Positions 1-10,173 of a stretch of DNA of 63,262 nucleotides are shown in pieces. Source of the DNA: Planctomycetota bacterium. Its GTDB lineage: Bacteria; Planctomycetota; Phycisphaerae; Phycisphaerales; UBA1924. Within the stretch, counting starts at the first letter, position 1. Every line of letters starts with the position of its first letter. The stretch lies in contig JAFEBP010000015.1 of NCBI GenBank assembly GCA_018242605.1, forward strand, positions 1 through 63,262, given 5' to 3'. Both the position numbers and the translations under genes were made by a program. A model generated the notes under the pieces. That model searched no databases. It was given only the letters and a program-made list of their open reading frames with translations, and was not told where the DNA came from.

Positions 1-1946
<1,946 letters not shown>

Positions 1947-1968
1947 GCGAGTCAGCGAGCAACGAACA

Positions 1969-1999
1969 GGGGCCGGGCGGCGCACGCTCGGCCCCTTTT

Positions 2000-2000
<1 letters not shown>
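1969..2000 (+). terminator. Rho-independent terminator after aconitase
   Basis: GGGGCCG pairs with CGGCCCC across a 13-nt loop and is followed directly by five T. It lies 22 nt after the aconitase stop and touches the stop codon of convergent pabB. Confidence 0.75.
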
Positions 2001-3298
<1,298 letters not shown>

Positions 3299-3358
3299 AT
3301 TGTCTGATCGATGGGACAGCGTGTGAGGATTCTTAATCGGCCGCGACTTACAGATTAG

Positions 3359-3952
3359 ATGCGGACTCTCATGATGGAGATCAATTCGTCACGCGTTCAA
3401 GAGCTCCCTCCGGATCAGTGGCTGTCGGTGCATGGCGAATCGCTGTGGAGATTCGCGATGTCGCGGCTGAACCGGGTTGATTACGCGGAGGAAGTGTTGC
3501 AGGAGACCTTCGCCGCGGCGTTGGCGGGGTTTTCGCGCGGGGAGTTCGACGGGCGCAGCTCGTTGCTGTCGTGGCTGACGGGGATACTGCGTCACAAGGT
3601 GGCGGACGTGCAGCGGCGGCGGAACGTGGCGTCGATCGATGAGAACGGGCCGGCGTCGTCGTGCTACGACGAGCGGGGCAAGTGGCGGGTGATGCCCGAA
3701 TCGGTGGTGGAGGCCAAGCCGAGCGAGCGCGAGGAGTTTGCGAGGATCTACCAGAGTTGTCTGAGCAACCTGCCGGCGCCCACGGCGCAGGCGTTTGAGC
3801 TGCGCGTGATCGGCGAGACGCCGACTGAGCGCGTGTGCGAACTGCTGGACATTTCGCCGCAGAACCTGTGGGTGCGGCTGCACCGGGCGCGAGAGCTGCT
3901 GCGCCTGTGTCTGCAGACGCGCTGGATGGGAGAGGGGAAGAAGCAGCGATGA
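3359..3952 (+). CDS. Sigma-70 family (ECF-type) RNA polymerase sigma factor
   Basis: A 197-residue alternative sigma factor. Region 2 runs from about residue 25 to 85 (HGESLWRFAMSRL, DYAEEVLQETFAAAL, SLLSWLTGILRHKVADVQRRR). Region 4 is near residues 135-190 (LPAPTAQAFELRVIGETPTERVCELLDISPQNLWVRLHRARELL). The start is the ATG at 3359; an in-frame ATG at 3371 is an alternative. Its stop overlaps the next gene's start (ATGA), so the two proteins are probably made in a fixed ratio. The downstream partner has a Cys/His zinc-finger pattern, which suggests a sigma/anti-sigma pair. The target genes cannot be read from the sequence. Confidence 0.88.
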   Translation: MRTLMMEINSSRVQELPPDQWLSVHGESLWRFAMSRLNRVDYAEEVLQETFAAALAGFSRGEFDGRSSLLSWLTGILRHKVADVQRRRNVASIDENGPASSCYDERGKWRVMPESVVEAKPSEREEFARIYQSCLSNLPAPTAQAFELRVIGETPTERVCELLDISPQNLWVRLHRARELLRLCLQTRWMGEGKKQR

Positions 3953-4251
3953 TCACGTTCATTACAGAGGCGATTTCGGTGCTGAGGCTCTCGTGCCGCG
4001 AGCACGGCGAGGTGATCAGCCGCGCGTGCGATCACGAGTTGCCGGCGGGGGCGCGGTTCGGGATGTCGGTGCACCAGACGTATTGCACCGGGTGTCGGCG
4101 GCTGAGCCGGTGGTACCGGGTGGTGACGCAGGGGGCGAGGAACCTTCCTCCCGGGCAAGTGCCGCATCCGGCGGCGCGGATGCCGGCGGATGTTCGGGAG
4201 CGGTTGGGGCGGTTTATTGCAAGTTCGAAAAGAAACGGCGGGGACGTGTAA
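3949..4251 (+). CDS. Small zinc-finger protein, probable anti-sigma factor
   Basis: A 100-residue protein that starts at the ATG overlapping the sigma-factor stop. Cysteine and histidine residues are spaced as in zinc-binding anti-sigma domains (CREHGEVISRACDHELP, then HQTYCTGCRRL with H-x3-C-x2-C). No transmembrane segment follows, so if it is an anti-sigma factor it is soluble, and would act by zinc/redox sensing or as a co-factor rather than by membrane signalling. Overlap with the sigma gene is the main functional clue. Function is inferred. Confidence 0.7.
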   Translation: MITFITEAISVLRLSCREHGEVISRACDHELPAGARFGMSVHQTYCTGCRRLSRWYRVVTQGARNLPPGQVPHPAARMPADVRERLGRFIASSKRNGGDV

Positions 4252-4549
4252 GGAATTGCGACGCCGTGCGACTCACAGGTGTTCAACACACCCAAGAAGC
4301 GGAATCGCGGCGATCGACATGCATTCAACGGCGACGCACCGGGCGACCCAAGACGCCCGGACCAAGCCAAGCGTGTTCCGCCGCGTTCCGTTTTTGGAGT
4401 TTGAGGAGCGGATGGGTGGGGGTTGGGGCGCGGGAGGTAGGTTGATACACCCAATGGGCGCTGCTTGTCGTTTTCACGCGCGGCGAATCTGAAACAGGTG
4501 CAACTGCCGGGGCTGGGCTGCGGAATCTCTTATGGCTCGCAGCGGCAAT

Positions 4550-5014
4550 CCACACGGCCGCGTGCGACGAAAGATCTGGGAAGGGCCGGCCGCAACATCT
4601 CGGGCCGGTTGAAAAAGAAGAGAAACCGGGAGCCCAAGGAGGGGCCGACGAACCGCGACGAAGTCGCCGCGGAGGGGAGTGAGTACGTCCGGGCGTCAGG
4701 AGCGTCGCCCGGGCGAGAACCGGGGCGCGAGGCCGGAGGATGCTTCGCGCTCCATTGTGGGGGAGGAGAGAGAGATGATCCCCGGGCTCCGGCGCCCGCG
4801 TCGAAGGGCGAAGGGCGGGCGCCGGAGAACGGGATCAAACGGGTGCAACGGTGCGGCGCGGGGATCGATCATTCGGGCAGAGGCGGAAGGGCCGTGTGTG
4901 CGCCGAGCCCTTCCGCTTGCCCGATTCAACGCGGGCGCGAGCGAGAGTAACGCCACACGCCGAGAGAGAGTGAGAGAAGGCCCCGCACGCGTCAGCGTGC
5001 GGGGCTTGTTTTTT
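4550..5014 (+). ncRNA. Candidate structured non-coding RNA ending in a terminator
   Basis: Four hairpins follow each other in a region without protein-like reading frames. CCGGGCG/CGCCCGG lies near 4690-4715. A perfect 13-bp stem pairs CTCCGGCGCCCGC (4787-4799) with GCGGGCGCCGGAG (4815-4827). A long stem pairs 4873-4892 with 4907-4924 (7 bp, a short bulge, then GCGGAAGGGC/GCCCTTCCGC). The fourth is the terminator at 4980-5014. The 5' end is not defined. It is not tmRNA: no TTCGA arm or tag frame is seen. The sequence GGAGGGGAG...GTCCGGGC resembles the 5' core of RNase P RNA, but the universal bases are not kept. It could also be a long, terminated leader of the following kinase. Confidence 0.35.
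4980..5014 (+). terminator. Strong rho-independent terminator
   Basis: GCCCCGCACGC pairs with GCGTGCGGGGC around a GTCA tetraloop and is followed by TTG and six T. No protein gene ends just upstream, which is the best argument that a non-coding transcript ends here. Confidence 0.85.
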
Positions 5015-5135
5015 CAGGGGAATGCGGCGGACGCGAGGGGCTTTGGGTGGGTGTTACCATTGGCGGATCCCGTTGGTCTTGCGCGGAGTGCGGGCCCGGG
5101 GTTCCCTGAGTTGGCGCTTGTGCTGGTCAATCGCC

Positions 5136-8100
5136 GTGGACACCACGACCCTGCGACATGTCCGTGAAGTTCTGGAGGCGGTGGCGGATGCGCCGCTGGG
5201 AGATGTGCCCGCGCTGCTGGACAAGCTGTGCAAGGACGAGCAGGTGCGGCGCGAGGTGGAGCGGGCGCTGCGCGAGTTGCACGCGGATGAGACGTTCGGC
5301 GGGTTCATGGAGACGTCGCCGGTGTCGGGAAGAAGCGTTGAGTCCGAGCCGGATGTGGCGGGTCGGCGGATCGGGCGGTACGAACTGGTGCGGGTGATCG
5401 GCGAGGGGGGGATGGGGACGGTGTACGAGGCGCGGCAGGAAAGCCCGCGCCGGCACGTGGCGCTCAAGGTGCTCAAGGCCGGGTATTTCTCGCCCGGGGC
5501 GCTGCGGCGGTTCGAGCGCGAGAGCGCGGTGCTGGGGATGCTGCACCACAGCGGGATTGCGCAGATCTTTGAGGCGGGCGTTGAGGTGACGCCGATGGGG
5601 CGGGTGCCGTTCTTCGCGATGGAACTGGTGCACGGCTCGGCGCTGGATGTGTACGTGCGGGAGACCAGGCCATCGCAGGAGACGGTGCTGGAGATTGTCG
5701 CGCGGATCGCGGACGCGGTGCACCACGCGCACACGCACGGGGTGGTGCACCGGGACCTCAAGCCGGGCAACATCCTGGTGGAGGATGCGCCGACCTCGGG
5801 GAGCGGTTCGCGGTACGGGGAGGGCACGGGGAGCGGGGTGCACGCGGCGGGCCCGGTGCCGACGATTCTGGACTTTGGCGTGGCGCGGGTGGTCAACGCG
5901 GAGATCGGGCTGGGGACCACGACGCAGACGCAGGCGGGGCAGATCGTGGGGACGCTGACGTACATGAGCCCCGAGCAGGTCTCGGCCAAGTACGGGCCGG
6001 TGGGGCCGCGGACGGATGTGTACGCGCTGGGCGTGATCCTGTACGAGCTGATCGCGGGGAGCGTGCCGCTGGACGTGCGCAACAGGCCGCTGCCGGAAGC
6101 GACGAACATCATCGTGAACGAGGAGCCGCCGCGGCTGCGGCGGGTGTCGCGGCGGGTGCACGAGGACGTGGAGACGATCGTCGCCAAGGCGATGGACAAG
6201 GACCCCAAGCGGCGGTACGCGTCCGCGGCGGAGCTGGCGATGGACCTGCGGCGGTTCCTGCGCAAGGAGCCGATCTCCGCGCGGCCGTCGACGACGATCT
6301 ACCAGTTGCGGCGGTTCGCGGCCCGCAACCGGACGCTGGTGGGCGGGGTGTGCGCGACGCTGGCGGCGCTGGTGCTGGGGCTGACGGGGACGGTGCTGTT
6401 CGCGCAGCGCGAGAGCGTGCAGCGCCGGATCGCGCAGGCGCAGGCGGCGGAGGCGGAGCGCAAGAGCTACCTCTCGGACATCCGGGCGGCGCAGGCGGCG
6501 ATCCTGAGCAACGAGGCGCCGCTGGCACGGCTGAGCCTGGACTCGGCGCCGCCGGGGCTGCGGGGCTGGGAGTGGAGGCACCTGGATTGGACGCTCTCGC
6601 GCGGGTCGCGGCGGCTGAGCGATCCGGTGCCCGACGGGATGGCGTTCTTCACGGTGGGCGGGGGCGACGTGTTCGTGGGCGCGCAGGACGTGGTGCGTGT
6701 TCACCCGGAGAGCGGCGAGCGGGAACTGCTCATCACGCGCCCGGACCGCCGGCGGATCAGGTCGATCGGAGCCTCGCCCGACGGGAAGTACCTGGTGATC
6801 GCCAACGCGCTGCCGCCGGGCACGACGACGGCGGTGCTCGAGCTGTGGGATGTGGCGGGGAGAAAACTGGTGCGCGAGTGGGACTCGGCGGCGGGCACGC
6901 CGTACTTCCTCGCGGGGCGGGTGGTGATCGTTTCGCGGCCGGGCTCGGCGCAGTCGGTGACCGATGCGTTCAGCGGCGAGCTGGTGGGCACGATGTCGGG
7001 TCAGGAGGTCACGTTCCTGGCGGACGGGCCCGGGGGCGATGGTCGCCGGTACATCATGGACCAGGTGAAGCAGTCGTTCGTCGAGGTGCCGGTGGCCACG
7101 AAGCACTGGGACCGGCCCCGGTACACGTTCTATGTGAGCCCCGACGGGGCGTTCACGCTGTCGCCGCTGGAGGGGCGTTTGGCGATGGATGTCCTGCGGC
7201 TGTCGGACGGGTCGAGGGCGGGCACGGTGTCGGCGGGCGGGGAGATCACGGCGTGCGCGTTCCATCCGCGGCGGCGGGAACTGGCGATGGCCACCGCCAA
7301 CGGGCAGGTGGAGGTGTGGGACCTGGTCACGTTTACGAGGCGCGTGGTGCTGCCGGTGCGGGGCATCTCGCGTCAGTTGTACTACTCCTCGGATGGCCGC
7401 GCCCTGCTGGCGATGGAGCAGGACGGGTCGGTGCGCGCGTGGGACGCGGACAGCAGCAGCAGCCCGCATTCGATCCACCTCGCTCCGGCGCTGGCGATGT
7501 CGGCGGATGCGACGCGGGTGGTGTGCCGCTACTGGGGGCCGGTCAGGTGCTGGAACACAGAGAGCGGGGCTCTCAACTGGACCACGTTCATCGGCCAGGG
7601 GTACGCGAACTGCGGGGCCTTCTCGCCGGACGGGACTTTGCTGGCGCTGGGGCTGCTGTCACGCGTGGTGGTGCTGGACGCATCGACCGGAAAAATCATC
7701 CTGAAGTCGGATGCGTTCGAGACGTCGCGGCTCCTCTCGATCGCGTTCTCGCCCGACGGGGGATCGTTGTTCGTGGGCTGCGGGGACGGCACGCTGGTGC
7801 GGCTGGACGCTTCGGACCGGTGGCGGACGCCCCGGAAGATGGCGACGCGTCACATGAGCCCGGTGGTGGCGATCCAGGTTTCTCCCGACGGCCGGTACGT
7901 GGCGAGCGCTTCGGGCGAGGGCAAGACGCTGGACGACATCATCATCTTCCCCGGCGGCGACGACGCGAGCGTCCGCCTGTGGGACGCGGCGACGGGCGCG
8001 GAGGTCAGGGTCATGGGCCGGCGTCCGCCCCGGGTCAATGCGCTCAAGTTCTCGGGCGACGGGCGCGAGTTGTACGGCGCGGGGATGGACGGGAAGCTGG

Positions 8101-8954
8101 TGGCGTGGTCGGTGCCGGACGGGGCCGCGTTGTGGGAACTGTCCCTGAGCGACACGGGTCTTTCGAGCGTTGATCTGTCGCCGGACGGGGGCAAGTTCGT
8201 GGTGGGTGAAGTGCTTGGTTCGGTGCAGGTGGTGGATCGAGTGACGCGCACGGCGGTGATGCTGCCGCGGGCGACGCCGGGGTACTGCCACCTGGCGCGG
8301 TTCACGCCGGACGGGCGGACGCTGGTCGCTTCGGCGGGCCAGAACCTGACGCGGTACGAAACGGGCGTGCCGGACTGCGGCCCGGCCGTGCGGGAGCGCA
8401 TCCGCCGGGCGAGGTCGGTGCTCAACACGCTGCCGACGGACAAGATCATGGAAGAGCGGCTGGCGGTGGCGCTCTCGCTGGTGGCGGATGATCCGCAGGA
8501 GGCCGCGGACGTTGAACAACTGGTGCGGACCGACGGGGACCTGCCCAGCTACCTCATCAACTCGGCGATCCTGACGGCGATGGACCGGGGCGCGGGGCTG
8601 CTGACGTACCAGCGATCGGCGCTGCTGGCGCGGCGGTGCGCGGAGGTTGTTCCCGACAGCCAGTACTACCAGGACACGCTGGCGCTGGCGCTGCTGCGGT
8701 GCAACAAGCCGGCGGAAGCGCGGGCCGCCAGCGACGCCTCCGAAGCGCTCGACACGCCGGACAGTTCGCCGGCGATGCACCACTTCGTGCGGGCGCTCAT
8801 CCTGCAGAGCCAAGGGGACGCGGCGGGGGCGAAGCGGTCGCTGGATCGGGGGCGGGCGCTCATGTCGGCCCCGATGAACGCGGAGTTCGCGGTGAACCGG
8901 GATCTGCTGGTGGAGGCGTCGGCGGCGGTGGAGAAGCAGGGCGGGCAGAAGTGA
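5136..8954 (+). CDS. Membrane Ser/Thr protein kinase with WD40-like propeller
   Basis: A very large Hanks-type kinase of about 1272 residues. The cytoplasmic kinase domain is at about 81-350: IGEGGMGTVYEA glycine loop, VALKVLK lysine, HRDLKPGN at 205-212, DFGVA at 246, GTLTYMSPEQ. One transmembrane helix lies near 400-422. WD40/PQQ-like repeats (for example CAFHPRRRELAMATANGQVEVWDL, VRLWDAATGAEV) fill about 490-1090, and TPR-like helices are at the C-terminus. GTG 5136 is chosen because it starts at the helical preamble seen in the related kinases; the frame is open back to an ATG at 5022. Likely a sensor kinase whose propeller binds a ligand or partner. Substrates are unknown. Confidence 0.9.
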   Translation: MDTTTLRHVREVLEAVADAPLGDVPALLDKLCKDEQVRREVERALRELHADETFGGFMETSPVSGRSVESEPDVAGRRIGRYELVRVIGEGGMGTVYEARQESPRRHVALKVLKAGYFSPGALRRFERESAVLGMLHHSGIAQIFEAGVEVTPMGRVPFFAMELVHGSALDVYVRETRPSQETVLEIVARIADAVHHAHTHGVVHRDLKPGNILVEDAPTSGSGSRYGEGTGSGVHAAGPVPTILDFGVARVVNAEIGLGTTTQTQAGQIVGTLTYMSPEQVSAKYGPVGPRTDVYALGVILYELIAGSVPLDVRNRPLPEATNIIVNEEPPRLRRVSRRVHEDVETIVAKAMDKDPKRRYASAAELAMDLRRFLRKEPISARPSTTIYQLRRFAARNRTLVGGVCATLAALVLGLTGTVLFAQRESVQRRIAQAQAAEAERKSYLSDIRAAQAAILSNEAPLARLSLDSAPPGLRGWEWRHLDWTLSRGSRRLSDPVPDGMAFFTVGGGDVFVGAQDVVRVHPESGERELLITRPDRRRIRSIGASPDGKYLVIANALPPGTTTAVLELWDVAGRKLVREWDSAAGTPYFLAGRVVIVSRPGSAQSVTDAFSGELVGTMSGQEVTFLADGPGGDGRRYIMDQVKQSFVEVPVATKHWDRPRYTFYVSPDGAFTLSPLEGRLAMDVLRLSDGSRAGTVSAGGEITACAFHPRRRELAMATANGQVEVWDLVTFTRRVVLPVRGISRQLYYSSDGRALLAMEQDGSVRAWDADSSSSPHSIHLAPALAMSADATRVVCRYWGPVRCWNTESGALNWTTFIGQGYANCGAFSPDGTLLALGLLSRVVVLDASTGKIILKSDAFETSRLLSIAFSPDGGSLFVGCGDGTLVRLDASDRWRTPRKMATRHMSPVVAIQVSPDGRYVASASGEGKTLDDIIIFPGGDDASVRLWDAATGAEVRVMGRRPPRVNALKFSGDGRELYGAGMDGKLVAWSVPDGAALWELSLSDTGLSSVDLSPDGGKFVVGEVLGSVQVVDRVTRTAVMLPRATPGYCHLARFTPDGRTLVASAGQNLTRYETGVPDCGPAVRERIRRARSVLNTLPTDKIMEERLAVALSLVADDPQEAADVEQLVRTDGDLPSYLINSAILTAMDRGAGLLTYQRSALLARRCAEVVPDSQYYQDTLALALLRCNKPAEARAASDASEALDTPDSSPAMHHFVRALILQSQGDAAGAKRSLDRGRALMSAPMNAEFAVNRDLLVEASAAVEKQGGQK

Positions 8955-8955
8955 T

Positions 8956-8974
8956 GCCGGAAGGCATCGGGCAT
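8956..8974 (+). repeat. 19-bp post-stop repeat, copy 1
   Basis: GCCGGAAGGCATCGGGCAT begins one or two bases after the kinase stop and recurs exactly at 58036-58054, again just after a stop codon. With the preceding bases it forms GATGCC-GGAA-GGCATC, a 6-bp stem with a GNRA-type tetraloop. Confidence 0.6.
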
Positions 8975-9055
8975 GAGGCTTAGGGGGAAGCAAGACTGGC
9001 GGTTTGGACGGACGCGGGGGCGATCGGCATGACCCCGCGGCGGCGGGTCGCGCCG

Positions 9056-9061
9056 TACGCT
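9056..9061 (+). promoter_or_regulatory. TACGCT box five bases before a start codon
   Basis: A -10-like hexamer at a distance that places transcription start at or next to the ATG at 9067. No Shine-Dalgarno is present, suggesting a leaderless message. It is one of six similar sites in the window. Confidence 0.4.
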
Positions 9062-9066
9062 CACGC

Positions 9067-10164
9067 ATGACCCGAATCATCGCGGTGCTGGCGTCGTGCG
9101 CGTGTGTCTGCTCGGCCCTGGCCCAGCGCGTCTTTGATCAGGCGCCGATGGCCGACGGGCGCACGCTCAAGTACGCGCTGGTGCTGCCGGAGAACTTCGA
9201 CCCCGCCAAGGCGTACACAACGCTTCTGGCCCTGCCCCCGGGCGCACAGGACGAGGAGATGGTGGACCAGGCGCTCAAGCTGTACTGGGAGTCGCAGGCC
9301 AAGAGCCTGGGCTGGGTGGTGGTCAGCCCGGCGGCGCCCAAGGGCGGGGACTTCGCGGAGATGGACGCGGCGGTGTTCGACCCGCTCTTTGCCGCGGTGC
9401 GGGCCAAGGTGAAGATCGCCGGCGACCGGATGCACCTGGCGGGGGTGAGCAACGGCGGACGCGCGGCGTTCCACCTGGCGGTTCAGCGTTCCGAGCAGTT
9501 TGATTCGATGGTGGTGCTCCCGGGCTTTCCGCCCAGCGAGAGCGACGAGAAGCTGCTGGGCGAACTCAAGGCAGTGCGGGTGTCGATGCTGGTGGGCGCG
9601 CTGGACGAGGGATGGTTGGACCGTTCGCGGCGCACGCTGGAACTGCTCAAGAGCGCGGGCGTCGAAGCCTCGCTCGAAGTGATCCCCGAGCAGAAGCACG
9701 TGCTGAACGTGCCGGGGCCCAAACTGTTCGGGCTGTTCGAGGTGGACCCGCGGGGGGCGGCGAAGCGGGATGTGGCCAAGACGCTGGATGACTTCCACGA
9801 CGCGGCGGCGAAGGCGGACGAGGCCCGCTACTTCGCGCACTTCACGCCGGATGCGGTGTTCATCGGCACCGACGCCACGGAGCGGTGGACGAAGGAGGAG
9901 TTCCGGGCGTGGGCCAAGCCGTATTTCGCGCGGGGCACCGCGTGGAAGTACACGCCCAAGAGCCGCAACGTGTACGTCTTTGAGAACACGGCGTGGTTCG
10001 ACGAGATGCTGGACAACCCGAGGCTGAGTGAGTGCCGCGGCACGGGCGTGCTGCTGCGCGACGAGACGGGCGTGTGGCGGATCGCGCAGTATCACCTGGT
10101 GGTGCCGGTGCCCAACGAGCTGGCGGACGACCTGGTGAAGCGTGGCAAGGCCCTGAAGAAATGA
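9067..10164 (+). CDS. Secreted alpha/beta-hydrolase with SnoaL-like C-terminal domain
   Basis: A 365-residue exported protein. A short signal peptide (MTRIIAVLASCACVCSALA) is followed by an esterase-like alpha/beta-hydrolase domain. The nucleophile elbow is GVSNGG, an acidic LDEGWLD segment follows, and a possible catalytic histidine lies in EQKHVLN. From about residue 235 a second domain (TLDDFHDAAAKADEARYFAHFTPDAVFIGTDATERWTKEEF...W) matches the SnoaL/DUF4440 ketosteroid-isomerase-like fold. The combination suggests a periplasmic esterase-like enzyme with an added small-molecule-binding domain; the substrate is unknown. The start ATG at 9067 has a TACGCT box five bases upstream. Confidence 0.75.
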   Translation: MTRIIAVLASCACVCSALAQRVFDQAPMADGRTLKYALVLPENFDPAKAYTTLLALPPGAQDEEMVDQALKLYWESQAKSLGWVVVSPAAPKGGDFAEMDAAVFDPLFAAVRAKVKIAGDRMHLAGVSNGGRAAFHLAVQRSEQFDSMVVLPGFPPSESDEKLLGELKAVRVSMLVGALDEGWLDRSRRTLELLKSAGVEASLEVIPEQKHVLNVPGPKLFGLFEVDPRGAAKRDVAKTLDDFHDAAAKADEARYFAHFTPDAVFIGTDATERWTKEEFRAWAKPYFARGTAWKYTPKSRNVYVFENTAWFDEMLDNPRLSECRGTGVLLRDETGVWRIAQYHLVVPVPNELADDLVKRGKALKK

Positions 10165-10173
10165 GCCGGCCGG

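Larger units (their letters stand above)
4252..5135 (+). other. Non-coding interval rich in hairpins
   Basis: No convincing protein gene is seen in this stretch on either strand. The left part (4252-4550) holds one isolated hairpin, CCGGGCG at 4339-4345 with CGCCCGG at 4354-4360, without a T-run. The right part is purine-rich and strongly structured and ends in a terminator; it is described separately as a candidate RNA. The kinase gene follows, and its exact start is uncertain between 5022 and 5136. Confidence 0.6.

Noticed and set aside
4660..4720. Similarity to the 5' core of RNase P RNA (GGAGGGGAG...GTCCGGGC)
   Set aside because: The universally conserved GAGGAAAGTCC is replaced by GAGTGAGTACGTCC and no matching 3' core (ACAGAA...) is found downstream.
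5022..5135. ATG 5022 as start of the WD40 kinase
   Set aside because: The added 38 residues are Arg/Trp/Leu-rich and unlike the preambles of the related kinases here; it also lies directly after a terminator T-run. It cannot be fully excluded.
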